Positions 1 through 7,156 of a stretch of 16,059 nt of DNA are shown here, piece after piece. Each line of letters begins with the position of its first letter. Position 1 is the stretch's first letter. This stretch comes from Betaproteobacteria bacterium UBA3031 (lineage in GTDB: Bacteria; Pseudomonadota; Gammaproteobacteria; Burkholderiales; Eutrophovitaceae): the NCBI GenBank assembly GCA_002367635.1, contig DFDI01000113.1, forward strand, positions 1-16,059, in the 5' to 3' direction. The notes under the pieces were generated by a model. It saw only the letters and a list, made by a program, of their open reading frames with translations. It did not search any database and had not been told where the DNA came from. The translations under genes were made by a program, and so were the position numbers.

Positions 1-1676
1 GTAAGTCGGACAGCCTCGTCAGTGCCCGAAGAACGAACGTTAGTTAATTGTTTTTGCCGTATAGGATTCACGCTAAGGTCATTATCCCGAGAATGGATCC
101 CGATAATCATACCCTCGTATAACTCATCACCAGGAGACACGAACATCCGCCCACGCTCTTGCAACTTCCATAAGGCATAAGCAACTGCTGGGCCACTATC
201 CTGACTGACTAAAACACCATTTCGACGATCATCAATATCACCCTTCACTACATCGTAGGAGTCAAAAATATGACTCGCCACTCCAGTTCCTCGAGTAAGC
301 GTCAGAAACTCACTCTGAAACCCAATCAATCCCCGAGCCGGAACGCGATACTCAAGCCGAACTCGACCTTTGCCATCAGACATCATATCCTGCAACTCAC
401 CACGTCTAACGCCCAGCTCCTCCATCACCGCACCCTGGTTTTCTTCCTCGACGTCAATCGTTAAAGTTTCAAACGGTTCATGACGTACGCCATCGATCTC
501 TTTAAAAACAACACGAGGCCTACCAACAGCGAGCTCATATCCCTCTCGACGCATAGTTTCCAACAGAATCGTTAAATGCAACTCTCCACGGCCCGACACG
601 ACGAAAGTATCCGCGTCTGATGTGAATTCAACTTTGAGGGCTACATTCGACTGCAACTCACGATTAAGTCGATCACGAATTTGCCTGCTCGTAACAAACT
701 TACCTTCTCTACCCGCTAGAGGCGACGTATTGACTACAAAATTCATAGTTAACGTAGGTTCATCTACAATTAACAATGGCAGTGCGTCTGGAGATCCTAC
801 TTCACAAATCGTCTGACCAATAGTGATGTCTTCGATTCCATTAATCAAAACAATATTTCCAGCTTCAGCTTCTTCGACCACATCCTTTTCAAGCCCAGAA
901 AACACAAGCACTTGATTAATTTTACGAGTACTCGTTTCGCCGTCTGGACCTGACACCATCAAAACTTGTTGGCCAGATCGAACACGACCTCGATTGATCC
1001 TCCCAATACCGATTCGTCCAACAAAGCTGGAATAGTCCAAAGAACAAATTTGAAGCTGCAACGGGCCATCGGGATCCACGTCACGCACAGGGACATGTTC
1101 TAATATCGTTTCAAATAACGGCACCAAACTATCGGTTTTAACATCGGCATCTAAAGTAGCCCAACCTTCGAGGGCAGACGAAAACACAACAGGAAAATCT
1201 AATTGTTCTTCAGTCGCACCAAGTTTATCGAACAAATCGAATGTCTGATTAATTACCCAACTTGGCCGCGCTCCTGGACGATCGATTTTATTAACGACAA
1301 CAATCGGTTTAAGGCCAAGCGACAATGCTTTTTTGGTGACAAAACGGGTCTGAGGCATAGGACCATCGACCGCGTCGACAAGCAGTAATACGCAATCAAC
1401 CATCGCTAATACACGCTCTACTTCACCACCAAAGTCAGCGTGTCCCGGTGTGTCGACAATATTAATGTGTGTATCGCGATAACTGATTGCACAGTTCTTA
1501 GACAGAATTGTAATACCGCGTTCTTTCTCCAAATCGTTGGAATCCATCACACGCTCTGAAATCTGCTTATGCGCCGCAAACGTACCGGACTGCTTAAGCA
1601 ACTGATCAACTAGCGTGGTTTTTCCGTGATCTACGTGAGCGACAATTGCAATATTACGAATGCTGTTCTTCATCAT
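1..1676 (-). CDS. typA: TypA/BipA translational GTPase (C-terminus cut by window edge)
   Basis: This ribosome-associated GTPase, a relative of EF-G and LepA, helps large-subunit assembly and growth under stress or cold. About 558 codons are visible. The family is near 607 residues, so roughly 50 C-terminal residues lie beyond base 1. G motifs are all present: AHVDHGKTT (about 13-21), RGITI (53-57), DTPGHADFGG (75-84) and NKID (129-132). The G domain is followed by the EF-Tu-like domain 2, a GRGELHL segment of the EF-G-like domain, and the BipA-specific C-terminal part ending near SGTDEAVRL. Two adjacent ATGs (1676 and 1673) could start translation. Family members begin with only a few residues before IRNIAI, which slightly favours 1673. 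No clear SD is visible. It reads without a stop throughout, and the identification is certain. Confidence 0.97.
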   Translation of the reverse strand, partial: MMKNSIRNIAIVAHVDHGKTTLVDQLLKQSGTFAAHKQISERVMDSNDLEKERGITILSKNCAISYRDTHINIVDTPGHADFGGEVERVLAMVDCVLLLVDAVDGPMPQTRFVTKKALSLGLKPIVVVNKIDRPGARPSWVINQTFDLFDKLGATEEQLDFPVVFSSALEGWATLDADVKTDSLVPLFETILEHVPVRDVDPDGPLQLQICSLDYSSFVGRIGIGRINRGRVRSGQQVLMVSGPDGETSTRKINQVLVFSGLEKDVVEEAEAGNIVLINGIEDITIGQTICEVGSPDALPLLIVDEPTLTMNFVVNTSPLAGREGKFVTSRQIRDRLNRELQSNVALKVEFTSDADTFVVSGRGELHLTILLETMRREGYELAVGRPRVVFKEIDGVRHEPFETLTIDVEEENQGAVMEELGVRRGELQDMMSDGKGRVRLEYRVPARGLIGFQSEFLTLTRGTGVASHIFDSYDVVKGDIDDRRNGVLVSQDSGPAVAYALWKLQERGRMFVSPGDELYEGMIIGIHSRDNDLSVNPIRQKQLTNVRSSGTDEAVRL

Positions 1677-1694
1677 TAATTTTATTATTCTAAT

Positions 1695-1714
1695 TTAAGT
1701 GTGGGGGGACTTAA
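1695..1714 (-). other. Hairpin with C-rich loop in the typA leader
   Basis: TTAAGT and ACTTAA form a 6-bp inverted repeat around an 8-nt loop that on the minus strand reads CCCCCCAC. It lies 19 nt upstream of the typA start, in the region that should hold the ribosome site, and no ordinary SD is seen there. The stem is short and AT-rich, so any regulatory role is speculative. Confidence 0.25.
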
Positions 1715-1778
1715 TTAAGCAATCTCGGAGGACTGAAACTAACGCCCAGAGTTACGAGTTACCGTTTCGGCGCCGGAT

Positions 1779-1801
1779 TTTAACACAGTTTTTGTGTTAA
1801 A
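1779..1801. repeat. 9-bp inverted repeat between selD and typA
   Basis: TTTAACACA and TGTGTTAAA are perfect inverted repeats separated by 5 nt. The repeat lies 15 nt past the selD stop and about 100 nt before typA. It could be a weak 3' hairpin of selD mRNA or a protein-binding dyad. Neither strand has a T-run after the stem, so it does not look like a standard intrinsic terminator. Confidence 0.4.
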
Positions 1802-1816
1802 TACGTGGCATCGCTA

Positions 1817-2848
1817 TTAGGGGAGGACCTCAATACACAAAGGCTCTGCAATAACACGGCCTATTCGAGCTGCGCTCGAAAAACCGTCTTGACGGAACAT
1901 CGTAAGAACTTCGTCTTCGATAGAGGCCGCACAAGTAACTAATAAGCCGCCACTTGTTTGAGGATCGGTCAACAGATTAAGGTCACAGGTATCCATTCCG
2001 TCAAAATAGCGCACATAATCTGAATAACTCGACCAATTCCTGGCTGAGGCACCTGTAACTACCCCCTCTCGAGAAAAATGTCGAGCCGCCTCAAGAAGCG
2101 GAATCGAAGCAAAGCTGACCTCGGCTCCAACAGCCGAACCCACAATGATTTCTTTTAAATGGCCAAGCAATCCAAAACCTGTTACATCAGTTACCGCGTG
2201 AACCAGAGGCATTTCTGCGAATGAAGCGCCAGTCTTATTCATCTGAGTCGTCAAGAAAACCATCTCTCGGTAAACATCCTCCGTCAAAAGATTTTTTTTC
2301 AGCGCCGCAGACAAAATGCCAATACCAAGGGGCTTCCCAAGAATAATGCTATCACCCTCCTTGGCACCCGAATTTCTCTTCACCTTAGCTGGATCTACCT
2401 TACCAATGACAACAAGGCCATAGATGGGTTCAGGACTGTCAATTGAATGTCCACCCGCAATCGGCACCCCTACAGCTGCGCAGACCGAGCGACCGCCTTG
2501 CAATATTGATGAAATTATCTCTGGGGAAAGCTTGTCAATTGGCATACCTACAATACTGAGCGCAAAAAGCGGAATAGCCCCCATCGCGTAAACATCAGAA
2601 AAAGCATTCGTTGCAGCAATTTGCCCGAAGGTGAAGGGGTCATCAACAACAGGTGTAAAAAAATCCGTGGTTGCAACAATGGCTGTTTCATCATTGATTT
2701 TATAGACAGCCGCGTCATCAGACTGATCAAAACCGACCAGCAGATTGATATCTGAAATAGGTTGTAAGTCTGCCAAAATCTTTTTAAGAAGATCAGGAGC
2801 GATTTTGCAACCACACCCCCCACCATGTGCATATTCAGTTAATTTCAA
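1817..2848 (-). CDS. selD: Selenide, water dikinase (selenophosphate synthetase)
   Basis: The enzyme converts selenide plus ATP to selenophosphate, AMP and phosphate, supplying activated selenium in the cytoplasm. The protein has 343 residues, close to the 347 of E. coli SelD. The N-terminal glycine-rich HGGGCGCK loop carries catalytic Cys12 and Lys15, matching E. coli Cys17 and Lys20. The Sec/Cys position is therefore an ordinary Cys. The AIR-synthase-like fold follows, with the ATTDFFTP, GGHSID and LTDPQTSGG motifs. Translation starts at a TTG (2846-2848) with GGAG 7 nt upstream, which supports this start despite the rare codon. It diverges from selU, the only selenium user in view. No selA or selB is visible, so the product may serve only tRNA selenation, though those genes could lie elsewhere. 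Confidence 0.97.
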   Translation of the reverse strand: MKLTEYAHGGGCGCKIAPDLLKKILADLQPISDINLLVGFDQSDDAAVYKINDETAIVATTDFFTPVVDDPFTFGQIAATNAFSDVYAMGAIPLFALSIVGMPIDKLSPEIISSILQGGRSVCAAVGVPIAGGHSIDSPEPIYGLVVIGKVDPAKVKRNSGAKEGDSIILGKPLGIGILSAALKKNLLTEDVYREMVFLTTQMNKTGASFAEMPLVHAVTDVTGFGLLGHLKEIIVGSAVGAEVSFASIPLLEAARHFSREGVVTGASARNWSSYSDYVRYFDGMDTCDLNLLTDPQTSGGLLVTCAASIEDEVLTMFRQDGFSSAARIGRVIAEPLCIEVLP

Positions 2849-2870
2849 GAGGATTCTCCATCAGCATAAT

Positions 2871-2944
2871 CGTGCGACAATAAAGCTCTTGCCGTATAAG
2901 TCTAAGAATGTAATTTACTTTAATTAAAGCGAATTTATCGCACG
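2871..2944. promoter_or_regulatory. Symmetric selD-selU divergent intergenic region
   Basis: The 131-bp gap between the divergent genes must hold both promoters. CGTGCGA (2871-2877) is repeated in inverted form as TCGCACG (2938-2944). The similarity runs on loosely into ATAAA/TTTAT. Between the arms lies a perfect 12-bp palindrome, CTTTAATTAAAG (2918-2929). The element may be a shared operator or a structured selD leader starting 23 nt before its TTG. I could not pick convincing -35/-10 boxes. Confidence 0.35.
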
Positions 2945-2979
2945 GTTTAATATAACGATTATTCAAGCTAAATTGTCTC

Positions 2980-4035
2980 ATGAAGCGCGACCTAATTGAC
3001 AGCTCTGATTTAACCGCGAAGGATGACGTCATCGATGTCAGATCCCCTAGCGAATACAATTTAGACCATATTCCTGGTGCCATTAATTTGCCAGTCTTGA
3101 ATGACGCCGAGAGGCAACTGGTTGGATGGACATATAAAAATGAATCCGCATTTAAAGCTAAAAAAATTGGCGCCTCTTTAGTCGCTAAAAATATCGCGCA
3201 GTATATTGATACGACACTCGCTCAGAAACCTGAAAATTGGTCTCCCGTGATCTATTGCTGGAGGGGCGGGAAACGAAGTGGATCTATGTCTTTGATTTTT
3301 CGTAATATAGGCTGGAGATCGCGCCAATTATCTGGTGGGTATAAAACTTTTAGACGCCATGTGATCACGGATATAAGCACCCTAGCTCCAGCCTTTAACT
3401 ATATTGTCATTTGTGGTTTAACGGGAACTGCGAAAACAGATTTAATTGAAGCAATTCGAAGTGAAGGTGGTCAAACCCTAAACCTCGAAGCGCTTGCAAA
3501 CCATCGCGGATCATTATTAGGCTACGATCCGCATTCAGCGCAACCGAGTCAGAAGAAATTCGAAACGCAGATTTGGCATCAGCTAAAACAATTTGATGTG
3601 ACTCAACCTGTTTTTATAGAGTCTGAAAGCAAAAAGATCGGTAACTTAAGGCTGCCAGAGGCGTTAATTGATAATGTCCGTCAAGGTGTTTGCATTAACA
3701 TCCGAGTCAACTTGGTTACTCGAACCAAATATCTCAAAGAAACTTACGAACACTTAATTAAAAATCCATCATCACTAACCAATCAACTTGAAAAACTTAG
3801 ATCGAGGCACGGAAATCGCATTATCGATTACTGGTTAGATTTAATCTCAAGCAACAAATGGGATGACTTAATTCAAGATTTGTTGGAAATACATTACGAT
3901 CCCTCTTACACCAAATCAATGAATACAAACTTCAAAAATATGTCTCAAGCGAAGTGCTACTCATTAGATGCCATCTTGCCTGATACGGTATTATCGTTAG
4001 CAAATAAAATCCTCTCAGACTGCTCAATAAATTAA
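2980..4035 (+). CDS. selU: tRNA 2-selenouridine synthase (MnmH/SelU/YbbB)
   Basis: The enzyme replaces sulfur with selenium at the wobble 2-thiouridine of tRNAs for Lys, Glu and Gln, through a geranylated intermediate, using selenophosphate from SelD. The 351 residues show a rhodanese domain (about 1-125) with DVRSPSEY, HIPGAINLP and the active loop YCWRGGKRSGS, where Cys93 is catalytic. A P-loop domain follows, with GLTGTAKT (146-153) and LEALANHRGSLLG. The P-loop has Ala151 where the Walker A consensus has Gly, which may be a family variant. The length is close to E. coli YbbB. The ATG is preceded by no clear SD. It is divergent from selD and 23 nt upstream of bcp, with which it is probably co-transcribed. 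Confidence 0.96.
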   Translation: MKRDLIDSSDLTAKDDVIDVRSPSEYNLDHIPGAINLPVLNDAERQLVGWTYKNESAFKAKKIGASLVAKNIAQYIDTTLAQKPENWSPVIYCWRGGKRSGSMSLIFRNIGWRSRQLSGGYKTFRRHVITDISTLAPAFNYIVICGLTGTAKTDLIEAIRSEGGQTLNLEALANHRGSLLGYDPHSAQPSQKKFETQIWHQLKQFDVTQPVFIESESKKIGNLRLPEALIDNVRQGVCINIRVNLVTRTKYLKETYEHLIKNPSSLTNQLEKLRSRHGNRIIDYWLDLISSNKWDDLIQDLLEIHYDPSYTKSMNTNFKNMSQAKCYSLDAILPDTVLSLANKILSDCSIN

Positions 4036-4058
4036 AAATATAAAAAATAAGGAAAAAA

Positions 4059-4517
4059 ATGACATCTACCATTGTCGGATTAAAAATTCCAGATTTCTCT
4101 GCTCCTATGACCTCAGATAAAACATTCAATCTCTCAGAGCATCTAGGTAAGCACGTAATAATTTATTTTTATCCTAAAGACAGTACACCAGGATGCACTA
4201 ACGAGAGTATCCAGTTCAACGAAATGCAACAGTCCTTCATCAAGAAAAACTGTTTAATCTTTGGCGTGTCAAGAGATAGCATTAAGTCTCATGAAAATTT
4301 CAGATCAAAATATGATTTCAAATTTGATCTAATCTCGGATATCAACGAAGAAGTTTGCCGAATGTTCGATGTAATAAAAATGAAGAATATGTATGGCAAA
4401 CAGGTTCGCGGTATAGAACGAAGTACTTTTTTGATCAGTCCAGACGGCGTTCTACAGCGAGAGTGGAGAAAAGTTAAGGTCCCCGGTCACGCTCAGGAAG
4501 TCTTAGACAGCATATAA
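4059..4517 (+). CDS. bcp: Peroxiredoxin, Bcp/PrxQ type (thiol peroxidase)
   Basis: This thioredoxin-fold enzyme reduces hydrogen peroxide and organic hydroperoxides in the cytoplasm at the expense of thioredoxin or a similar reductant. The 152 residues are a normal length for Bcp. The motif FYPKDSTPGCT holds peroxidatic Cys46. E. coli Bcp has a resolving Cys five residues later, but here that position is Ile51, so this copy is 1-Cys-like unless another Cys, such as those in KKNCLI or EEVCRMF, resolves. RSTFLISPDG and the conserved late Arg region are present. AAGGA precedes the ATG at good spacing. It lies 23 nt after selU and is convergent with dnaB. Confidence 0.95.
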   Translation: MTSTIVGLKIPDFSAPMTSDKTFNLSEHLGKHVIIYFYPKDSTPGCTNESIQFNEMQQSFIKKNCLIFGVSRDSIKSHENFRSKYDFKFDLISDINEEVCRMFDVIKMKNMYGKQVRGIERSTFLISPDGVLQREWRKVKVPGHAQEVLDSI

Positions 4518-4560
4518 AGGATGTACGTAACGGATCAGTTTTCTTAGAACAACAAATAGG

Positions 4561-5925
4561 TTAATAATTATTCGGATTAGCAAAATTTGAAAATTTTGTA
4601 TGTTTTCCGTTCCAAGTCAACATGACCGTACCGGTAGGGCCATTACGCTGTTTACCGATAATAATCTCAGCCTTATTTTTGTCTAACGTATCTGGGTTAT
4701 ATACTTCATCTCGATATATGAAAAGGATGGTATCCGCGTCTTGCTCAATCGCCCCTGATTCTCTTAAATCGGACATTACTGGACGCTTATTGGGACGCTG
4801 CTCTAAAGATCGATTTAATTGAGATAAAGCCATCACTGGAACATTAAGCTCTTTAGCTAAACCCTTTAATGAGCGGGAAATTTCAGAAATTTCAGTTGCT
4901 CTGTTTTCACCCTGTCTACTCGAAGACATTAACTGAAGATAATCGATCACTATAAGTCCTAACTGGCCATATTGTCTGTGCAAACGACGGGCTCGCGCTC
5001 TCAATTCCAACGAGTTAAGTCCCGGGGTTTCGTCAATATGTATTGGCGCTTCACTCAATCGACCCACAGCGTTAGTTAGTTTCCTCCAATCATCCTCCGC
5101 TAATTGTCCCGTTCGTAAATCATGCGCATTAATTTTCCCTAAGGAGCTCAAGAGACGCATTGCCAGCTGCCCCGCGCCCATTTCCATTGAAAAAATTCCA
5201 ATGGGTAATCCCGCATCCAGAGTTACGTGTTGCGCAATATTTAATGCTAGTGCGGTTTTACCCATAGAGGGTCGCCCCGCAACAATAACCAAATCACCAG
5301 CCTGGAAACCAGAAGTCATACGGTCAAGATCCACAAACCCAGTAGGGACACCCGTCACATCAGAAGGGTTATCGCGGTTATAAAGCATGTCGATGCGCTC
5401 TACTACCTGAGTCAATATAGGCTGTATATCTTGAAAGCCTTGACGTGTCCTAGATCCTTCTTCAGAGATTGAAAATATCTTTGACTCAGCCTCATCTAGT
5501 AATTGAGCTGCTTCCTGACCCATTGGGTTATATGCTGAATCAGCAATCTTTGCGGCTGTATCAGCTAATTTTCTCAGTATTGAACGCTCCCGAACGATCT
5601 CGGCATATCGCCTAATATTCGCAACGGAGGGTGTATTTTGCGCTAAGGCCCCTAAGTAGGATAACCCTCCTACTTGATCAAGCTCCTTGGTATTTTCTAA
5701 ACTCTCAGCAACTGTAATTGCATCTGCAGGTTTGTTAGCGCCGATGAGCCGGGATATATGTTGATAAATAACTTTATGGTCCGGACGATAAAGATCCGAT
5801 TCATTTATGAAGTCAGCCACGCGGTCCCACGCGGTGTTGTCGAGCAACAAACCACCTAAGACCGACTGTTCCGCCTCAATTGAATGGGGCGGAACCTTAA
5901 TAGACAATATTTCTTGATCAGACAT
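4561..5925 (-). CDS. dnaB: Replicative DNA helicase DnaB
   Basis: DnaB is the hexameric 5'-3' helicase that unwinds DNA ahead of the replisome and recruits primase. The 454 residues are close to the usual 450-470. The N-terminal primase-interacting domain (about 10-115) begins with PPHSIEAEQSVLGG. A linker leads to the RecA-like motor (from about 190) with Walker A AGRPSMGKT (216-224), the FSMEM segment holding the catalytic Glu (248), Walker B LIVIDYLQLM (324-333) and SDLRESGAIEQDAD (385-398). No intein interrupts these favoured insertion sites. The start is an ATG without a strong SD. It follows the rpsF-rplI operon, as in many beta- and gammaproteobacteria, but is separated by a terminator. 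A candidate promoter lies at 5963-5991. Confidence 0.98.
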   Translation of the reverse strand: MSDQEILSIKVPPHSIEAEQSVLGGLLLDNTAWDRVADFINESDLYRPDHKVIYQHISRLIGANKPADAITVAESLENTKELDQVGGLSYLGALAQNTPSVANIRRYAEIVRERSILRKLADTAAKIADSAYNPMGQEAAQLLDEAESKIFSISEEGSRTRQGFQDIQPILTQVVERIDMLYNRDNPSDVTGVPTGFVDLDRMTSGFQAGDLVIVAGRPSMGKTALALNIAQHVTLDAGLPIGIFSMEMGAGQLAMRLLSSLGKINAHDLRTGQLAEDDWRKLTNAVGRLSEAPIHIDETPGLNSLELRARARRLHRQYGQLGLIVIDYLQLMSSSRQGENRATEISEISRSLKGLAKELNVPVMALSQLNRSLEQRPNKRPVMSDLRESGAIEQDADTILFIYRDEVYNPDTLDKNKAEIIIGKQRNGPTGTVMLTWNGKHTKFSNFANPNNY

Positions 5926-5962
5926 ACATCAGATGTGCTCTTATGAGATCGACTCGATTGCT

Positions 5963-5991
5963 ATAGTAGAGCATACCATTCTCGCCAACAA
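5963..5991 (-). promoter_or_regulatory. Candidate sigma-70 promoter of dnaB
   Basis: On the minus strand TTGTTG (5991-5986) and TACTAT (5968-5963) are separated by exactly 17 nt. The matches to consensus are 3/6 and 4/6. It lies 38 nt upstream of the dnaB ATG and downstream of the rplI terminator, where a promoter is needed. The boxes are weak, so this is suggestive only. Confidence 0.35.
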
Positions 5992-6048
5992 TGAAACGAA
6001 TAAATAAAGCCAAAAATGCCAGTAACAGGCTTATATAAACCTTGTTAC

Positions 6049-6082
6049 AAAAAAAAACCACGTGATAACACGTGGTTTTTTT
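6049..6082 (-). terminator. Rho-independent terminator of the rpsF-rplI operon
   Basis: CCACGTG (6058-6064) and CACGTGG (6069-6075) form a perfect 7-bp stem with an ATAA loop. On the plus strand it is preceded by nine A and followed by seven T. Read on the minus strand it lies about 15 nt after the rplI stop and ends in a run of nine T, a textbook terminator. A-T pairing of the flanks makes it symmetric and able to work in either direction. Confidence 0.92.
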
Positions 6083-6097
6083 ACTTACCGCTTAGGT

Positions 6098-6547
6098 CTA
6101 CTGCTCAGGTGTAACAGTTGCCGTAATTGTCGCCACCACATCAGCATGCAGGCTAATCAAGATTGCGAACTCACCAATTTTCTTCAAAGCTCCAGTCGGC
6201 ATCTGAATTTGATTCTTGTTAATTTCAAACCCCTGGGCATTCAAACCATCTGCGATATCGTGATGTGTCACAGATCCAAAAAGACGACCATCCACACCAG
6301 CTTTTTGAGCAATTTTAATCACTGCCCCATTAACTTTTTCATATTTGGCTTGCGCGTCCGAAAGAATTTGTGCCTGTTGAGCCTCTAATTCAGATCGCTT
6401 CTGATCAAATACCGCTAGGTTTTCTTTGGTGGCTCGTTGCGCCTTACCTTGAGGTATCAAGTAATTGCGAGCATAACCTTCCTTAACGGTTACGAGATCT
6501 CCTAAACGACCGAGATTTACGACTTGTTCTAAAAGAATAATTTCCAT
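6098..6547 (-). CDS. rplI: 50S ribosomal protein L9
   Basis: L9 binds 23S rRNA near the L1 stalk and limits frameshifting. The 149 residues match the usual 148-150. The N-terminal rRNA-binding domain shows ILLEQVVNLGRLGD and VKEGYARNYLIPQGKA (about 22-37). A long charged helix (about 40-75) and the C-terminal domain with GRLFGSVTHHDIADGL follow. The ATG at 6547 is 19 nt after the rpsR stop, with a weak GGA-containing ribosome site. It is the last gene of the rpsF-priB-rpsR-rplI operon, with the terminator directly behind it. The sequence style resembles betaproteobacterial L9. Confidence 0.98.
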   Translation of the reverse strand: MEIILLEQVVNLGRLGDLVTVKEGYARNYLIPQGKAQRATKENLAVFDQKRSELEAQQAQILSDAQAKYEKVNGAVIKIAQKAGVDGRLFGSVTHHDIADGLNAQGFEINKNQIQMPTGALKKIGEFAILISLHADVVATITATVTPEQ

Positions 6548-6566
6548 TGGTCAATTCCGTCAAAAA

Positions 6567-6827
6567 TTAATGGGCGTCTGAGAAGGGTAAGAGCGCAAGA
6601 AATCTGGCCCTCTTAATCGCTACTGACAACTGTCTTTGAAAACGGGAACGCGTCCCAGTAATACGAGCAGGAATAATTTTTCCATTCTCGGAAACAAAGT
6701 CTTTCAAGATATCCGTATTTTTATAATCAACCCAGTCTATTTTCTCAGCAGTGAAACGACAAAACTTACGCCGTTTAAATAAGGGGCGACTTGGTTTACG
6801 TTTATCATTTTTTTTCTTAAATGCCAT
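6567..6827 (-). CDS. rpsR: 30S ribosomal protein S18
   Basis: S18 binds 16S rRNA as a heterodimer with S6 on the platform of the small subunit. The 86 residues include a basic N-terminal extension (MAFKKKNDKRK) before the conserved FKRRKFCRFTAE, ENGKIIPARITGTRS and RQLSVAIKRARFLALLP blocks. Such an extension is typical of betaproteobacterial S18, since the E. coli protein has 75 residues. The start chosen is the ATG at 6827, with GGAGG (6837-6833) 5 nt upstream. A longer frame from a TTG at 6839 would put the SD inside the gene and is unlikely. It sits between priB and rplI. S6:S18 autoregulation through the rpsF leader is known in other bacteria. Confidence 0.98.
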   Translation of the reverse strand: MAFKKKNDKRKPSRPLFKRRKFCRFTAEKIDWVDYKNTDILKDFVSENGKIIPARITGTRSRFQRQLSVAIKRARFLALLPFSDAH

Positions 6828-6832
6828 TACAA

Positions 6833-6837
6833 CCTCC
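6833..6837 (-). promoter_or_regulatory. SD deciding the rpsR start
   Basis: GGAGG on the minus strand ends 5 nt before the ATG of MAFKKK. The in-frame TTG at 6837-6839 overlaps this SD, so translation almost certainly begins at 6827. Confidence 0.85.
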
Positions 6838-6850
6838 AATATCTCAAGAA

Positions 6851-7147
6851 TTAATTCTTATCAAACCCTTGCACATTAAACACAGGCCATTTAGATCGAA
6901 CTCCTTTGTTCATCAAAAAACCACAAAGGGATAGCGTTTGCCCTACCTCAATTTGATCTAACTCAACTGCCTTATCGCCTAACACAACACAATCCAGGTT
7001 CAACATGACCCGCCTTTGGTTTTTAGCTTCCATCTGTTCACTACCATGTTCGACTGAAAATTTCAGGACTGGCATTCCAGATGGAGAGTATCGCAAAACC
7101 TCTTTAGCGGTAATCGTCGCGAATAAATCAACTTTATTCGTCGACAC
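6851..7147 (-). CDS. priB: Primosomal replication protein N (PriB)
   Basis: PriB is a dimeric OB-fold single-strand DNA-binding protein that bridges PriA and DnaT or DnaB loading at stalled replication forks. The 98 residues fit the family's roughly 100. The SPSGMPVLKFSVEHGSEQ segment (about 21-38) is the conserved PriB signature, and GFLMNKGVRSKWPVFNVQGF near the end matches the last OB strands. It could be misread as a short SSB, but its length, motif and place between rpsF and rpsR argue for PriB. The start is a GTG at 7147, and the AGGGA of its ribosome site overlaps the rpsF stop, with only 9 nt between the genes. That arrangement implies translational coupling. Confidence 0.93.
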   Translation of the reverse strand: MSTNKVDLFATITAKEVLRYSPSGMPVLKFSVEHGSEQMEAKNQRRVMLNLDCVVLGDKAVELDQIEVGQTLSLCGFLMNKGVRSKWPVFNVQGFDKN

Positions 7148-7156
7148 AAAGTGTCC

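Noticed and set aside
270..1388. Short plus-strand open frames (61-64 residues) across the typA region
   Set aside because: They are antisense shadows of the typA reading frame, with no SD and no recognisable protein features.
1779..1801. 9-bp hairpin after selD as a rho-independent terminator
   Set aside because: The stem is AT-rich and neither strand has a T-run after it. It is kept only as an inverted repeat.
2835..3083. 82-residue minus-strand frame bridging selU's start and selD's leader
   Set aside because: It overlaps the first codons of selU antisense and covers the divergent promoter region. Its composition is not protein-like, and nothing is recognisable.
4518..4560. Terminator between convergent bcp and dnaB
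   Set aside because: I looked for a hairpin with T-tract in this 43-nt gap and found only trivial 4-bp pairing.
5212..5290. Possible intein in DnaB at the Walker A site
   Set aside because: The P-loop and later motifs are contiguous, and the protein has the ordinary length of 454 residues.
6062..6388. 108-residue plus-strand frame antisense to rplI
   Set aside because: It starts inside the terminator and lies opposite a well-conserved ribosomal protein gene.
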